A DNA stretch of 64,000 nucleotides from Sporosarcina ureae (GCF_029267015.1 NZ_JARIEA010000060.1:62001-126000), one strand, 5' to 3'; counted from the stretch's first letter, positions 1 through 8,871 are shown. The notes: a model not told the origin generated them from the sequence alone. Numbers and translations are program-made.

Positions 1-469
1 GAATACGAAGCCATTCATACATTAGCCGTGAACGAAGAACAGGATCTTCCGTACGTTCAATCATTAACTGCATTGTCGTAAGCGGTGTTTTCACCTCGTG
101 TATCCAATTTAAAATATCGTCTTTCTCTTGCTCAACACTCGTTTGTAATTCATTTAATTGAAGGTTAAACATCTGGTTTTGTTCAGCTATCCTTTCGGCT
201 GTTACTACTTCGAAAGGGGTATTGGCTACTGGTATTTCACTATTATCAAACGTTGAATTTAGTCTCATTAGACCTTTGTAAAACCGTGTTTCTCTTACAT
301 AGCGCATTACTAAAAACAGTAAGAAGAAGAGGCTAGACAGAAACACAATGTACATAGCAGAGCTAAATGACACACTTGTATCAAGATAGCCCATTCCTAT
401 AATCAACAACTGCAAAAGAACAAAAAACAGTATCCAGCTGGCCCGCTCTTTTACAAACAATCGAATCAT
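1..469 (-). CDS. BceS-type sensor histidine kinase, 3' part outside the window
   Basis: N-terminal part of a small intramembrane-sensing kinase. The protein begins MIRLFVKERASWILFF, has two closely spaced membrane segments within about the first 60 residues with almost no extracytoplasmic loop, then a short linker and the dimerisation/phosphorylation motif NWIHEVKTPLTTM carrying the phosphoacceptor His. The HEVKTPL form of the H-box and the short membrane hairpin are typical of BceS-family kinases, which sense cell-wall-active peptides through a partner BceAB-type ABC transporter. The ATG overlaps the stop of the response regulator gene (ATGA), so the two are translationally coupled. The ATPase domain and any bceAB genes lie left of position 1. 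Family is secure from the H-box and layout; the ligand is unknown. Confidence 0.85.
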   Translation of the reverse strand, partial: MIRLFVKERASWILFFVLLQLLIIGMGYLDTSVSFSSAMYIVFLSSLFFLLFLVMRYVRETRFYKGLMRLNSTFDNSEIPVANTPFEVVTAERIAEQNQMFNLQLNELQTSVEQEKDDILNWIHEVKTPLTTMQLMIERTEDPVLRSRLMYEWLRI

Positions 470-1155
470 AGCGGTTCTTCTTTCGCCATATAGCCTTGAC
501 CCACTTTTGTTTCAATTACATCCACTAAGCCAATTTCCGCAATCCTTTTTCGTAAACGATTCACGTTGACTGTGAGCGTATTGTCACTAACAAACCGTTC
601 ATCATCCCAGAGGCTCGTAATAATTTCTTCTCTCGATACGATTTCATTCTTCCTATCTATCAATATTTTTAAAATATATATTTCGTTTTTCGTTAACTCA
701 ATTGTACCGTTTCTATTAGACAGCGTACCTTTTACAAAATCAACAGTTGCGCCACACCACGTTTTGACTTCCAAGATCTGCTCGGTATTATAGTTATAAA
801 CACGTCGTAAAATAGCTTGAACCTTTGCGATCAGTACATCGAAATGAAAAGGCTTTTGGACAAAGTCATCGGCTCCCAGTTGCATGGACATGACGATATC
901 AGTCGGATGGTCTCGTGAAGACAGAAAAATGATAGGTACATTCGAATGCGCGCGGATCATCCGACACCAATGGAATCCGTCAAATTTAGGTAACTGAATA
1001 TCGATAATGACTAGATCAGGTTTGATTTCTGTAAACTCATGCAGCACATTTGAAAAGTCCTGAATTCCAGCCACTGTATAAGACCACTGTGTTAGACGTT
1101 CTTTAATTTCTTCAAATAATGTCTGATCATCTTCTATCAGCATAATCGTAAACAT
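466..1155 (-). CDS. BceR-like OmpR-family response regulator
   Basis: DNA-binding response regulator of a two-component pair with the overlapping kinase. Residues 1-115 form the receiver domain: acidic pocket IEDD near the N-terminus, phosphoacceptor Asp in LVIIDIQLPKFDG, Ser in FLSSRD, and Lys in VQKPF. Residues about 130-229 are an OmpR/PhoB winged helix (LTKNEIYILKIL, NTLTVNVNRLRKRI, TKVGQGYM). The QLPKFDGFHWCR and MSMQLGADDF stretches closely resemble Bacillus BceR, which activates a bacitracin/peptide-detoxification ABC transporter. I start at ATG 1155, which aligns with the usual MFxxxLIEDD start and has GGTGAG upstream; an in-frame upstream ATG at 1167 with AAAGGA is possible. Confidence 0.88.
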   Translation of the reverse strand: MFTIMLIEDDQTLFEEIKERLTQWSYTVAGIQDFSNVLHEFTEIKPDLVIIDIQLPKFDGFHWCRMIRAHSNVPIIFLSSRDHPTDIVMSMQLGADDFVQKPFHFDVLIAKVQAILRRVYNYNTEQILEVKTWCGATVDFVKGTLSNRNGTIELTKNEIYILKILIDRKNEIVSREEIITSLWDDERFVSDNTLTVNVNRLRKRIAEIGLVDVIETKVGQGYMAKEEPL

Positions 1156-1219
1156 AGGACTCACCATACTTCCTTTAATTACATTTAGTTTATCCTATCT
1201 GAAGGTAGAATCAAAACAA

Positions 1220-1250
1220 CGCGCAAGTGAAAGTTGATTTCACTTGCGCG
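1220..1250 (-). terminator. Rho-independent terminator after yqhG
   Basis: Perfect 13-bp stem (CGCGCAAGTGAAA with its complement) around a 5-nt loop, followed on the minus strand by a T-rich stretch. It lies just past the stop codon of the YqhG gene. Confidence 0.8.
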
Positions 1251-1273
1251 TTTATATTCGTTTGGGCTATACG

Positions 1274-2053
1274 TTATTTCAAATAAAATAGCCCGCCATT
1301 CACAATATCCAACGTCATTCGCGGTTTAAAACGTTCTTCCATCGCACGTTTCTCATTCTCATAACTCTCAGGTTTTTGTTCCTGTTCCTCATAGAAATAA
1401 TCCAAGACTGCTAGATCCTTTTTCCATCGTTTTTCCGCTTCATCTATCCACGTTAGGTCTTCATTTTCAATTACTTGCGTGATTACAGCGTCCAGTCGAT
1501 CAAGTGCCCGAACAGGTGTGATGATATACGGCAAATGAAATACGTGTTCAGATTGTTGCTCGGTCATGTCCCGTAAACTAATAGCTTCCTGAAAATCTTT
1601 CACTACGGCACCCGTCATCAAATTAATGCCTAATGAATACAGCATTTCCTTTGTTTGATGACTGATGAATGATACTTTATAATTTACACCAACCCACGGG
1701 GTCAAAACTATCTGCTTGTTAACTTCAACTAGCCGCTCATACATTTTCACGAACTGTCCCATCTCTTTGGTCACTCTAAAAAGCTGATGCAAGCGAGGAG
1801 AACCAAGATGAATGACTTCTCCCTTCATTCCATGTTGCAACTGCTCCATGTCCGTGATCAACGTAAGTTGTGCGGGATTCGGTGTTTCATTGACACTTTC
1901 TATATACCGCCAATAAAATGGCCGGTTCATGATCCTTTTATCCATATCAATTGTCAGTTGTACAGTTAAATAGTGCTCGTTTCCATGAAGTACTTCACAG
2001 TTATTCTCTTTAAAGAATCGGTGAAGATACGTATGGATTTCTGTCGAATGCAT
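1274..2053 (-). CDS. yqhG: YqhG family protein
   Basis: 259-residue soluble protein of the conserved Bacillales YqhG family, whose molecular function is not established. The N-terminus (IHTYLHRFFKENNCEVL) and the block RPFYWRYIESVNETPNP are what I recognise as the family signature; a Glu/Lys-rich C-terminal helix and a final NGGLFYLK follow. There is no signal peptide or membrane segment. The gene starts at ATG 2053 behind a GAAGGAGG site, 13 nt after the SNF2 helicase gene. The two are neighbours in Bacillus subtilis as well (yqhH-yqhG), suggesting that YqhG works with the helicase. A strong hairpin follows the stop. Family assignment is fairly firm; any function is inference. Confidence 0.8.
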   Translation of the reverse strand: MHSTEIHTYLHRFFKENNCEVLHGNEHYLTVQLTIDMDKRIMNRPFYWRYIESVNETPNPAQLTLITDMEQLQHGMKGEVIHLGSPRLHQLFRVTKEMGQFVKMYERLVEVNKQIVLTPWVGVNYKVSFISHQTKEMLYSLGINLMTGAVVKDFQEAISLRDMTEQQSEHVFHLPYIITPVRALDRLDAVITQVIENEDLTWIDEAEKRWKKDLAVLDYFYEEQEQKPESYENEKRAMEERFKPRMTLDIVNGGLFYLK

Positions 2054-2066
2054 GGATCTACCTCCT

Positions 2067-3599
2067 TCACACAGACTGTTCTTTCATCACCAATATATCA
2101 TCTAGTTCGCCTACCACTTGTTCAAATGTATCAATCTTACCTTGCAATACATTCATCACGTGATCATCTATCGTGTCTTTTACAGCGAGATTGTAAATCT
2201 GTACATCATGTTCCTGTCCTAGTCGGTGAACTCGGCCAATTCGTTGCTCCAACTTCATTGGATTCCAAGGCAGATCATAATTGATGACGTGATGGCAAAA
2301 CTGTAGGTTAATCCCTTCAGCGCCGGACTCAGTCGCAATTAGCACTTGCGCTTGCTGCTTGAACAGATGTTTAATCCATTCTCTACTACTCTTACTTAAC
2401 TTTCCGTTGAAAATGACATTTGATATTCCATTCGCATATAGATAGTCGCTTAAATATAACTGTGTCATGCGATACTCTGTGAAAATAATCACTTTATCTT
2501 TTGCTTGTATGATCAGTTCGGTTGCCTTCTTAGCTTTTGAATGGAGAGGCAAACTTTCTAATTGTCCGAGGATTTTTTCCACGTATGTGATTTCTTCTGG
2601 CTGCTTGCATTCTTGACGTAATTTCATCAATGTACCTATTGTTGCATCTGGACTGCTACACATCTCTCTTTGCAATGTCATAGTAGAAAATGCATCCGAG
2701 AATACGGACGATATGTTTTTGAGATTGGATACCGCTGCATAGACTTGTTTTTCTTTGTCCGTAAATGTTATAGGTATCGCGTGCACCTTTCGAGTGGACC
2801 ATTCTACGCCCGTATCCTGTCGTCTGTTGCGCACCATGACTTGACTAACTAGCTCTCTTAAATATCCATCTCGTTCTTCATCCCGAACTTTAGTAGAAAA
2901 TACTGCAGAAAACTCCTCATAGTTGCCTAAATGTCCTTGTTTAAGTAAAGTGACCAAATAAAATAATTCAAAAATATCATTTTGAATAGGTGTAGCTGTT
3001 AGTAATAAGCAAAATTTCTTCTTCAAACTTTTCACAAACTCATAACTAATGGTTTTATGATTTTTTAATTTATGTGCTTCATCAACAATAATCAAATCAT
3101 AGTCTTGTGCAAAAATCTTTTCCTTATGTGGACTCCGCTTAGCTGTATCCATACTCATGACTACTACGTCTACATAATCGAGCTCGTAATTCTTTTTGTA
3201 TAACAGAGCAGGGATGTGAAACTTTGTATACAGTTCCTCTATCCATTGATTTACAAGAGAAGCAGGAACTAATATAAGTACTTTTTTCACTAGTCCTCGC
3301 AGCATATATTCCTTAATAATCAGACCTGCTTCAATTGTTTTTCCAAGTCCTACTTCATCGGCTAAAATCGCTTTACCATTCATCTGTTCAATCACTCGTT
3401 CGGCCGCTTGTAATTGATGGGGTAAAGGTTTGATGTTAGGTAAATACGCAAGTGATTGTAATCCTGTAAAATCAGTAATTAAGTTATTTTTCGTGATGGC
3501 GTAGCTCATGTTATAAAGCGTAGAACTGTCCCACGGTTCATGGTTTTCAAGTCGTTTGATAAATCCTTCTTTCCAAGAAGACGATCTTTCAATTAGCAT
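2067..3599 (-). CDS. yqhH: SNF2-family DEAD/DEAH helicase-like ATPase
   Basis: SF2 ATPase of the SNF2/RapA type, about 510 residues. Motif I is ILADEVGLGKTIEAG, motif II is IIVDEAH, motif III is LLTATPIQN. The C-terminal RecA lobe contains VIIFTEYRMTQ, ATESGAEGINLQFCHHVINYDLPWNP and QRIGRVHRLGQ (motifs V and VI). Such proteins translocate on duplex DNA and remodel protein-DNA or polymerase-DNA complexes; the substrate here is unknown. I start at ATG 3599 because GAGGTGATTGG lies immediately upstream; an in-frame start at 3644 would add 15 residues. It pairs with yqhG downstream. In B. subtilis the gene lies close to the glycine cleavage operon gcvT-gcvPA-gcvPB; here that operon is absent and a MoxR/VWA pair lies upstream. 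Confidence 0.88.
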   Translation of the reverse strand: MLIERSSSWKEGFIKRLENHEPWDSSTLYNMSYAITKNNLITDFTGLQSLAYLPNIKPLPHQLQAAERVIEQMNGKAILADEVGLGKTIEAGLIIKEYMLRGLVKKVLILVPASLVNQWIEELYTKFHIPALLYKKNYELDYVDVVVMSMDTAKRSPHKEKIFAQDYDLIIVDEAHKLKNHKTISYEFVKSLKKKFCLLLTATPIQNDIFELFYLVTLLKQGHLGNYEEFSAVFSTKVRDEERDGYLRELVSQVMVRNRRQDTGVEWSTRKVHAIPITFTDKEKQVYAAVSNLKNISSVFSDAFSTMTLQREMCSSPDATIGTLMKLRQECKQPEEITYVEKILGQLESLPLHSKAKKATELIIQAKDKVIIFTEYRMTQLYLSDYLYANGISNVIFNGKLSKSSREWIKHLFKQQAQVLIATESGAEGINLQFCHHVINYDLPWNPMKLEQRIGRVHRLGQEHDVQIYNLAVKDTIDDHVMNVLQGKIDTFEQVVGELDDILVMKEQSV

Positions 3600-3672
3600 T
3601 CCAATCACCTCAACTAGCTTGTATGTTTTGATTAGAATACCCATAAAAGAAGATATTATGATAAAACATAAA

Positions 3673-3697
3673 AAACCTTCCGCATACAGGAAGGTTT
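3673..3697 (-). terminator. Terminator after the MoxR/VWA operon
   Basis: Hairpin with stem AACCTTCC/GGAAGGTT and a 7-nt loop, followed on the minus strand by six T residues. It sits 15 nt past the VWA stop codon and separates this operon from yqhH. Confidence 0.8.
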
Positions 3698-3711
3698 AAA
3701 TTATTCTTCGA

Positions 3712-5154
3712 TTAGATTTCAAAAGCGACAAAGCTCCCTTCGTCTTCAAAATCGGTCACATGTATTACGCGGTCAGAAAATGATTCTGCAATGGTAGTAT
3801 CACTCCCTAGCACTAGAGTAAGTACATTGAATTCCTTTTGCTTTTTCTTCTCATTAAATTTAATTAGGAACGCTTCACTCATTTCATCTTCTCCATCACT
3901 GACAAAAATAACATCGGCGTTTTTGAATGTACTTTCTTCTATCACTTCTAATGCCCCTTGTAGCGATAACGAAAAGTCTGTCCCACCGCCTAAGTAAGTT
4001 CGTGCTAACCTTGCAAGTTCATTAGACGTGATTTTGCCTTTCACGAAAGTATCTTTCTGGATCGTGGTGGAAAATAATAAAACGCATAAGTCACGACGTT
4101 GTTTTTTGGCTATCGAGAGAAGTGCCAGAATAAATCCTTTTGACTGATTATCGAGCAATTTCATACTTCCCGACTGATCGAGACAAAAAATGATTGGTCC
4201 CTTTCCAAGATTTTCTCTTTTCTTCTGTTCAAACTGCATAGTTTCACCTTCAGCAAAACGACGAAGAAAGTCTTTTTTTGTTTTTTTATTTGAATAAAGT
4301 CCTAACTCCATAGGTAATAGCCGTTCCAGTTCACTTCCCATAGTCACTCCACGTCTTTCCATCGCTTCTATATAATCCGTTTTCTGTTTCTCTCGCGCTA
4401 TTTCTTGAAAACGCCCTGCCCATTCCGCAATTTCTTGCATCTTGGGATCCATCGCTACTTGATCAGCTATCGCTAATTGTTCACGTAACGGCACTTTCTT
4501 TAATTCTGCATCTCCTTTACCGGCGGTGCTGCCACCCATAAGGGAAATCAAGCTGTCCTTTACTTTGATTGTTTCATCAACCGCTTCGTCTATCGCTTGT
4601 AAAAACCGTTCGCCATTCGTTTCTAGTGTTAATTCAAGCTTATCATTTAATTTATCCGTAGCATCGGCGAGTTCTTGGACAGGGCCATCTTCTATTTCAC
4701 CCTGTTCCTCATCTGCTTGCTCAAACGGCACATCATCTTGTAGTGATTCTACGGCTTCCATTTGTTTTAATAAGTCATCATCGAGAGCCTTTGCCTCAGC
4801 AAGCCAAACATTGATCTTCTCGCCAAATTTCACTGTACAGACCGTGGCTGCCAAATCATCCAGTTTGGTGAAGCTTCTATATTCTTCAAAATGCTCGTCA
4901 CTCATTAATTTTTCTAAAATCGTCCGATTCGGTTTCAGCGCAGGGTTTATTCCCTCTTTTAAGATCTTAGGCTTCATTTTATATAGCGCCGCCCAAATAT
5001 CCCCGAGCAATGATTCCGTAGTGGGTAATTGACCTTCTTCTCTAACCTTTTGCAAGCCTTCTGACATCTCGAACAGCTCTTTAAAACGCCTTTTATCGTA
5101 TGCATCAGTATTCAATACGGAGCGATGATCTCTGACTATTTTACTGCGTTTCAT
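3712..5154 (-). CDS. VWA-domain protein, ViaA-like partner of a MoxR ATPase
   Basis: 480-residue cytoplasmic protein with a long helical, charged N-terminal region (about 1-310) and a C-terminal von Willebrand A domain (about 318-480). The metal-ion-dependent adhesion site is complete: DQSGS (about residue 326), Thr in GGGTDF, and Asp in VSDGED. Length and layout match ViaA, the partner of the MoxR ATPase RavA in enterobacteria; such pairs act as chaperones in cofactor or complex assembly. The gene follows its ATPase by 14 nt. I chose ATG 5154, with AAAGGGGTGAT at proper distance; the GTG three codons earlier lies inside that ribosome site. The target is unknown. A strong terminator follows. 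Confidence 0.85.
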   Translation of the reverse strand: MKRSKIVRDHRSVLNTDAYDKRRFKELFEMSEGLQKVREEGQLPTTESLLGDIWAALYKMKPKILKEGINPALKPNRTILEKLMSDEHFEEYRSFTKLDDLAATVCTVKFGEKINVWLAEAKALDDDLLKQMEAVESLQDDVPFEQADEEQGEIEDGPVQELADATDKLNDKLELTLETNGERFLQAIDEAVDETIKVKDSLISLMGGSTAGKGDAELKKVPLREQLAIADQVAMDPKMQEIAEWAGRFQEIAREKQKTDYIEAMERRGVTMGSELERLLPMELGLYSNKKTKKDFLRRFAEGETMQFEQKKRENLGKGPIIFCLDQSGSMKLLDNQSKGFILALLSIAKKQRRDLCVLLFSTTIQKDTFVKGKITSNELARLARTYLGGGTDFSLSLQGALEVIEESTFKNADVIFVSDGEDEMSEAFLIKFNEKKKQKEFNVLTLVLGSDTTIAESFSDRVIHVTDFEDEGSFVAFEI

Positions 5155-5168
5155 AGAAATCACCCCTT

Positions 5169-6353
5169 TTACATTCTGAAAAAGACTCCCGTCTGGTCGC
5201 CATTTCTATCTTTCTGTTCATTCGTTTCGCCATAGTAAGCAGTATCCAAACGACTGCTTTCCACTTCATTTTTTAATGAAATGAGCTGATTTTGTAAGTG
5301 ATCAATTTCTGTCACTCGGCTTTCATTTTCCTCTTTCAACTTATTTACTTCTGTTGATAAAGCTGAAAATTTCTGGACCGCCTCCATACCTGCTTCCGTC
5401 GACTGGTCACGCACTGCGGAATCATAGATTTCATTCGCTTCATTTTCAATCGCTGAAAGCCTTTGTGCTAATCCATCTTGTGAATGTCGGCGAACTATGT
5501 TGCACACTGCTTCTTTCTGATCAAGAGTTTCCCACAATGCGTTTTCAAGTATCGCAATATCCTCTATTTGTACTGACTCTCTTTGATTGATTAGGGCCCT
5601 CGCTTGCAAGATACTTAAAGATTGTTTGAATCGACGGTCGGACGGCTGAATTCCTTCATCCTGTAGTTCCCTGCGGATAGTAGACAATGTTTCATATACT
5701 TCATCAGGAATTTTCACTTTATCCGTCATGTTTTGAAGTTGTATTAATTCATCCAAATGCATTTTGGGAGTTTCAACATCTTCTCCCTCGTCTTTCATCA
5801 TCGATACAAAATTCGATTCGTCGGCAATGAAGTCTATTTCAAAGCGCAATAAAAATCGGTCAAATAAGGCTTCAAGCCCTTCACCCTCTTCGGGATATTC
5901 GTTGGATGCGCCAATAACTGATATTAACGGTACTTCAATCGGATGACCGTCATTATAAAATAATCGTTCATTAATTAGTGTCAATAAACTGTTGAGTATT
6001 GCAGAGTTCGCTTTAAATATTTCGTCCAAAAACACAAGATGCGCTTCCGGCATTTTGGAAGTAGTATTTCGTTTGTACACGCCTTCCTCCAAATCTTTTA
6101 ATGAAAGAGGACCAAACACTTCTTCTGGTGTACTAAATCTTGTCAGTAGCCATTGAAAATAAGAAGTACCTTCAACGATTTTTGTTAATTCTACTGCTAA
6201 TGCAGATTTCGCAGTTCCTGCTGGTCCAATCATTAACATATGTTGTCTAGACAAAATCGCTACTAAAATCCCCTCTACTTCATTTTCTCTTTCGAAAAAC
6301 TTTTTATTCAATGCACTTTTGATTTCATGTAACTTCTGTAAATTAATATCCAT
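5169..6353 (-). CDS. MoxR-family AAA+ ATPase, RavA-like
   Basis: 394-residue AAA+ ATPase. Walker A is GPAGTAKS at residues 43-50, Walker B LVFLDE at about 106-111, sensor 1 is in VIGASNEYPEEGEGLEALFDRF, and the sensor 2/lid region contains SDRRFKQSLSILQA. The last roughly 90 residues are a predicted coiled coil (EVNKLKEENESRVTEIDHLQNQL), shorter than the C-terminal part of RavA. MoxR ATPases couple ATP hydrolysis to remodelling of a VWA partner and its client, and the VWA gene follows directly. ATG 6353 has GAGGAG upstream. The tail is Ser/Thr/Gln-rich. Partnership is clear from context; the client cannot be read from the sequence. Confidence 0.88.
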   Translation of the reverse strand: MDINLQKLHEIKSALNKKFFERENEVEGILVAILSRQHMLMIGPAGTAKSALAVELTKIVEGTSYFQWLLTRFSTPEEVFGPLSLKDLEEGVYKRNTTSKMPEAHLVFLDEIFKANSAILNSLLTLINERLFYNDGHPIEVPLISVIGASNEYPEEGEGLEALFDRFLLRFEIDFIADESNFVSMMKDEGEDVETPKMHLDELIQLQNMTDKVKIPDEVYETLSTIRRELQDEGIQPSDRRFKQSLSILQARALINQRESVQIEDIAILENALWETLDQKEAVCNIVRRHSQDGLAQRLSAIENEANEIYDSAVRDQSTEAGMEAVQKFSALSTEVNKLKEENESRVTEIDHLQNQLISLKNEVESSRLDTAYYGETNEQKDRNGDQTGVFFRM

Positions 6354-6736
6354 ATAGGCAACTCCTCAATTTATAGTAATGATCTACTGTTGGCTTTATA
6401 GAACAGTGTGACTGAAATAGCATGTTTTTAACCTTTAAAAGACTAATTCTTTCATGATGTCTCGGAGTTAGTATGATTACCCCTTTGTCTAACCTTAGAC
6501 AAAAGTTTTAAGTTCAATACACACTTTGTTTATACAAGACTCTCTACTCTATCATTACCCCCTTTGCTCTATATAAACTCTTCTATACTATATATTTTTG
6601 TAATACTTTATTGATAGTAAGTCATAAATTTCCACCCATAGGTTGTACAATGATTATACAAATATATATTTTGCGATTTTTTCAATGTAAATTGATATGG
6701 TATGATGAATGTATAATTTAGGGAGGTGAGTGTTAA
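6354..6736. other. Divergent intergenic region, moxR / amphi-Trp gene
   Basis: 383 A+T-rich nucleotides with no credible gene. They must hold the promoters of the moxR operon (leftward) and the amphi-Trp gene (rightward). A TATGAT hexamer around 6699 and a weak TTTTCA about 17 nt before it could serve the rightward gene. The one structured element is the perfect palindrome at 6484-6503. Confidence 0.6.
6484..6503. promoter_or_regulatory. Perfect 20-bp palindrome, candidate operator
   Basis: Arms TTTGTCTAA and TTAGACAAA separated by CC form a perfect dyad midway in the divergent region. A 2-nt centre is too tight for an RNA hairpin, so a dimeric repressor or activator site is more likely. I cannot match it to a named Bacillus regulator. 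Confidence 0.45.
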
Positions 6737-7018
6737 ATGTCGATTGAAAAGAAGAATACAAAAGTTGTCTTAGTGGATTACAAAGATAAAATGTCACTTA
6801 CACACGCTGCTGAATTCCTTGAAACACTCGCAAAGAAATTGAGAGAAGACGGCACATTTACATTGACTCACGATGGAGTACATCACGGAGTTACACCCGC
6901 TTCAGAGGTAGAGCTCGAAATAAAATTAGAAAAAGAACAGAATAAGTATTCATTCGAAGTAGAACTTGAGTGGCGTGATGGGAATAAAAGTACGGATTCT
7001 AGTATTTCCATTAGTTAA
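6737..7018 (+). CDS. amphi-Trp domain-containing protein
   Basis: 93-residue acidic protein of the amphi-Trp family, named for a conserved amphipathic segment with a near-invariant Trp. Here the segment is FEVELEWRDG at about residues 73-82. The middle (SLTHAAEFLETLAKKLREDG) is a helix and the rest is beta-rich; there is no signal peptide or membrane segment. Function is unknown. It starts at ATG 6737 behind GGGAGGTGAG and stands alone, followed by a strong terminator. It is divergent from a MoxR/VWA chaperone pair; a functional link is possible but unproven. Confidence 0.75.
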   Translation: MSIEKKNTKVVLVDYKDKMSLTHAAEFLETLAKKLREDGTFTLTHDGVHHGVTPASEVELEIKLEKEQNKYSFEVELEWRDGNKSTDSSISIS

Positions 7019-7036
7019 TAGGATGAGACGGAAAAA

Positions 7037-7068
7037 GGCTATCCATTATATATAAACGATGGATAGCC
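7037..7068 (+). terminator. Terminator after the amphi-Trp gene
   Basis: GGCTATCCAT and its exact complement form a 10-bp stem with a short A+T loop, then TCTTGTGTTTT. It lies 18 nt past the stop and may also end transcripts from the convergent nadX gene. Confidence 0.8.
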
Positions 7069-7119
7069 TCTTGTGTTTTACTTGCTATTTAATGTGTAGT
7101 TAACAAATAATTATTTATT

Positions 7120-7902
7120 TCAGCTACCTATCGTAATCGCATTGCCTTTATTTTGTAGAGTAGACAAAATACTTAATGCGGCAAGATAGCTCGTTTTAGG
7201 ATTATTCGGCATAGGTTCGTTTTCAATCGTCAAATTCATTTTGCCGAAATCACCCTTCGCTTCAATACTATGTGTATTACGTTGAATTTTCGGATCCGCG
7301 ATAACACGGACTGTCGTATGTTGCGCACCAAGTCCCGCAATTGAAAGTAACAACGCCACATTAACATTTTTAGGAAACTTCTCGATGGCATCTAGTGCAA
7401 TACCATCAAAAATACATTCTTCTACATATTGAACTTCAAGCCCTAATGATTGGTATGATTTTCTGGTTGTAATATGTACTTCTTTTAAGCCGCCCATTGA
7501 ATTTGCTGATTGAAGAAGATCCAGACCGCCTATCGCTCCTGAAGGCAAATAGATATGTTGCTCATATGATTTTGCAATTTCTTTCATTTCATTTAGAAAG
7601 TCTACGTTTTTAAACGCGCCAATACTGCTTAGAATCAGATCTTTTTTGTTCTTCAATACTTCTTCCATGTGCTCTATCGCCACGCTGATCGTTGCAGCTT
7701 CTACAACTATATCGACAGGAGATTCAATGAACTCTTGAAAATTCGTGTAAAATTTCGTACCATACCGTGACTCTAGTTGTGGTCCCACTTCCTGATTCCG
7801 TCCAAATAAAGAGACTATTTTCCCATTCACTTTTTCACCTTCATTGATACTTTCCAATAAATATTGGGTGATATTTCCAGTTCCTATTACACCAATTTTC
7901 AT
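7120..7902 (-). CDS. nadX: L-aspartate dehydrogenase
   Basis: 260-residue NAD(P)-dependent aspartate dehydrogenase (EC 1.4.1.21 type), converting aspartate to iminoaspartate, the NadA substrate in NAD synthesis; in some organisms it serves general aspartate catabolism. Residues 1-120 are a Rossmann fold (GVIGTGNITQ, VEAATISVA, ILSSIGAF). The C-terminal catalytic part has LPSGAIGGLDLL, the motif PKNVNVALLLSIAGLG, and FGKMNLTIENEPMPNNPKTS, all typical of the DUF108/NadX family. ATG 7902 has GAGGTG upstream. It is monocistronic with no nad neighbours visible, so whether it makes NAD precursor or degrades aspartate is open. Confidence 0.85.
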   Translation of the reverse strand: MKIGVIGTGNITQYLLESINEGEKVNGKIVSLFGRNQEVGPQLESRYGTKFYTNFQEFIESPVDIVVEAATISVAIEHMEEVLKNKKDLILSSIGAFKNVDFLNEMKEIAKSYEQHIYLPSGAIGGLDLLQSANSMGGLKEVHITTRKSYQSLGLEVQYVEECIFDGIALDAIEKFPKNVNVALLLSIAGLGAQHTTVRVIADPKIQRNTHSIEAKGDFGKMNLTIENEPMPNNPKTSYLAALSILSTLQNKGNAITIGS

Positions 7903-8049
7903 TGCATAACACCTCTTCCTCTAGTATATACACTTCCACAAGAAATAGATGACTTTCTATTTAGATACCCTGTCTGTACATAATCAACACCCCAGACGAA
8001 TAGGATGATGTTGATGGCAGACAATAGATAAGTAGGGGGAATGTACGAA

Positions 8050-8826
8050 ATGGCTGGGTATACAGACAATTATGAACGCGATGCGTATGGTATTATCGAC
8101 TTTTGGGTACGTAACAACTTTGAGCATGGGGAATTTTTCGATCGAGAAATCAGCCATCATGAGCTAGAACTAGCACGCGCCAATCAGGAAATGGTTGATC
8201 GCATGGGCAAAATCTTCAAGAAAACTGAATCTAAAACAGGGGATATTGGATTAATTATCGATGAGGCGAAGAGTTCGACGAAAGAGTTTTCTGATTTACT
8301 AATTCATACAATGGACCGTGCACTTCATTGTGATGTAATCATTTCTACCCCGACTTCCCTCCTTGATCATATGATACGAGAAGCCGAAGAAGCAGAGCGA
8401 GTGTTCAAGTTAATCGAAACGAATTCCTACGTTACTCCTGCCGATGCGACGTTGCATGAAAGTAACTTCTGGCTTCGTCAAATGCTTGATCACTTAATAT
8501 TCATTAGTCACTACGTAGATGCTTCCAACTATGAATTGCACGATCAAGTGCGTGCTATGACAAGAAAGTTTGAAAATCTTTTGTTGCAGGCGCAAGCTCT
8601 GAAGACCATTATTCGTAGACCACGCAATGAAGTTTCACCTGTGTTGAATACGTTCAATCAAATGATAATCAAAGAAGCCAAAGCGCTAGAAGCCTTTAAG
8701 TTAGAATTAAGCGAACTGATCAAAGCTTGTGCTGCAGTTACGACTGCTCCACCTGATTTACTTGAACACATTGCGAGAGAAGCGCATCATCTGTGGAAAA
8801 ACCTTGAAGATCAAGTGGTTAACTAA
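8050..8826 (+). CDS. DUF2935 family protein
   Basis: 258-residue soluble, almost entirely helical protein with two related halves. Each begins with a conserved His/Glu-rich motif: IDFWVRNNFEHGEFFDREISHHE near the start and HESNFWLRQMLDHLIFISHYVD in the second half (about 140). His and Glu repeating on helices suggests a ferritin-like metal-binding bundle, which I infer from residue pattern. DUF2935 proteins are widespread in spore-forming Firmicutes and have no assigned function. The start at ATG 8050 has AGGGGGA upstream at good spacing; ATG 8041 is too close to it. A terminator hairpin follows, so the gene is probably monocistronic. Confidence 0.75.
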   Translation: MAGYTDNYERDAYGIIDFWVRNNFEHGEFFDREISHHELELARANQEMVDRMGKIFKKTESKTGDIGLIIDEAKSSTKEFSDLLIHTMDRALHCDVIISTPTSLLDHMIREAEEAERVFKLIETNSYVTPADATLHESNFWLRQMLDHLIFISHYVDASNYELHDQVRAMTRKFENLLLQAQALKTIIRRPRNEVSPVLNTFNQMIIKEAKALEAFKLELSELIKACAAVTTAPPDLLEHIAREAHHLWKNLEDQVVN

Positions 8827-8837
8827 ATTACACGAAA

Positions 8838-8871
8838 ACATGACGATATATATTTTCTCGTCATGTTTTTT
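8838..8871 (+). terminator. Terminator after the DUF2935 gene
   Basis: ACATGACGA and TCGTCATGT form a 9-bp stem with an 11-nt A+T loop, followed directly by a run of T. Confidence 0.8.
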
